This document shows positions 6,312 through 6,587 of a stretch of DNA of 6,587 nucleotides, one piece after another. This stretch comes from Clostridiales bacterium (GTDB taxonomy: Bacteria > Bacillota > Clostridia > Caldicoprobacterales > DTU083). Below the pieces are notes generated by a model that was not told where the DNA came from, made no database searches, and saw only the letters and a list, made by a program, of their open reading frames with translations. The stretch lies in contig JAAZEK010000233.1 in assembly GCA_012512335.1 (NCBI GenBank), forward strand, positions 1 through 6,587, read 5' to 3'. Each line of letters opens with the position of its first letter. Position 1 is the first letter of the stretch. Position numbers and translations under genes: made by a program.

Positions 6312-6332
6312 TTGGATGTATTATTAGGTCAA
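6305..6332 (-). promoter_or_regulatory. Candidate sigma-A promoter for the ATPase gene
   Basis: On the minus strand TTGACC (plus 6327-6332) is 16 bases from GATAAT (plus 6305-6310); each matches five of six consensus bases. Transcription would begin near 6298, leaving a leader of about 98 bases. Confidence 0.5.
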
Positions 6333-6356
6333 GATGCCTTTTGCTTCGCTTATCTT

Positions 6357-6413
6357 TGAAGCAGGGAGGCACGGGGGGAGGCAGCGAGGCACGGGGACGG
6401 TTCTCGTGCTTCA
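6357..6413 (+). repeat. REP-like palindromic repeat B
   Basis: A 57-bp element bounded by TGAAGCA (6357-6363) and TGCTTCA (6407-6413), containing GGAGGCACGG, GGGAGGCAG and CACGGGGACGGTTCTC. It is inverted relative to repeat A, so the two point toward each other across the ATPase gene. An extra TGCTTC at 6342-6347 can also pair with its left end. Confidence 0.8.
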
Positions 6414-6424
6414 TATTTACATGT

Positions 6425-6490
6425 AAGTAAAATAATAAATATATTCCAGTCGCTGTTGCAATCACGAATCAATCTAGAGCTCATATCAGC
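6425..6490 (-). repeat. 66-bp inverted repeat, copy 2
   Basis: This is the reverse complement of 1863-1928 with four mismatches. It starts 12 bases after REP-like repeat B, and its inner end runs into the stem of the hairpin at 6483-6562, so here the 66 bp look like the outer arm of a larger palindromic element. Confidence 0.9.
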
Positions 6491-6562
6491 TGAAAATACT
6501 ACACCTTCCAAACTCACTTCGTTCAGACAGTGAAAGGTGCTTAACGCATTTTCTGCTGATAT
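6483..6562. repeat. Long imperfect hairpin, core of a larger palindromic element
   Basis: The 15-base arms at 6483-6497 and 6548-6562 pair at 14 positions. Inside, CACCTT (6502-6507) pairs with AAGGTG (6534-6539) and TCACT (6514-6518) with AGTGA (6529-6533). Outside, ATCAATCT (6468-6475) has a counterpart AGATTGAT (6570-6577). The symmetry continues to the window end, where the right arm is cut. Confidence 0.75.
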
Positions 6563-6587
6563 TCGCTAAGATTGATAATCGTTCCTG

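Larger units (their letters stand above)
6201..6587. other. Non-coding region upstream of the ATPase gene
   Basis: No credible gene is seen in 387 bases. It holds the ATPase ribosome binding site, a leader of about 98 bases, a promoter with an overlapping dyad, REP-like repeat B, the second arm of the 66-bp inverted repeat and a long hairpin reaching toward the window edge. Confidence 0.75.

Noticed and set aside
3670..6413. A complete transposon carrying the ATPase gene
   Set aside because: No transposase is encoded and no target-site duplication could be recognised at the outer ends, so only repeat framing is reported.

Overview
The window looks like chromosomal DNA from a low-to-moderate GC Gram-positive bacterium (Bacillota, probably Clostridia). 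The evidence is an RsgI-type anti-sigma-factor-related membrane protein, purine-rich AAGGAGG-like ribosome binding sites on every gene, and AT-rich promoters. The genus is not determined.

Layout. (1) At 74-1702 (+) is a one-pass membrane protein with the extracytoplasmic middle domain of RsgI, then a PepSY-like domain, an aspartate-rich tract, a Pro/Thr/Lys linker and two more PepSY-like repeats. It lacks the cytoplasmic sigma-binding domain of classical RsgI. A reading frame that may be the tail of an upstream gene ends nine bases before its first possible start codon. (2) 1703-2043 is non-coding and holds a rho-independent terminator, one arm of a 66-bp inverted repeat, and a good sigma-A-type promoter with an operator-like dyad. 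(3) At 2044-2928 (+) is tartronate semialdehyde reductase (garR). (4) A hairpin terminator with T-runs on both sides lies between garR and the convergent ferritin gene at 3033-3563 (-), which has a complete FtnA-type ferroxidase centre. (5) 3564-3716 holds two perfect 12-bp palindromes 20 bp apart and a REP-like palindromic repeat. (6) At 3717-6200 (-) is an 827-residue HerA/VirD4-like P-loop ATPase with a coiled-coil tail and no recognised partner gene. (7) 6201-6587 is non-coding, with a promoter and dyad for the ATPase, a second REP-like element inverted relative to the first, the second arm of the 66-bp repeat, and a long hairpin that runs toward the window edge.

The genes do not form an evident pathway. 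Each of garR, ferritin and the ATPase appears to have its own signals. The most unusual feature is the repeat architecture: the ATPase gene lies between two inverted REP-like elements, one of which supplies its stop codon, and the whole garR-ferritin-ATPase block lies between the arms of a 94%-identical inverted repeat. The second point of interest is the RsgI-like protein, which keeps the Asn-Pro autocleavage site but has almost no cytoplasmic part. No CRISPR array, tRNA, rRNA, transposase gene or recognisable defence cassette was found.
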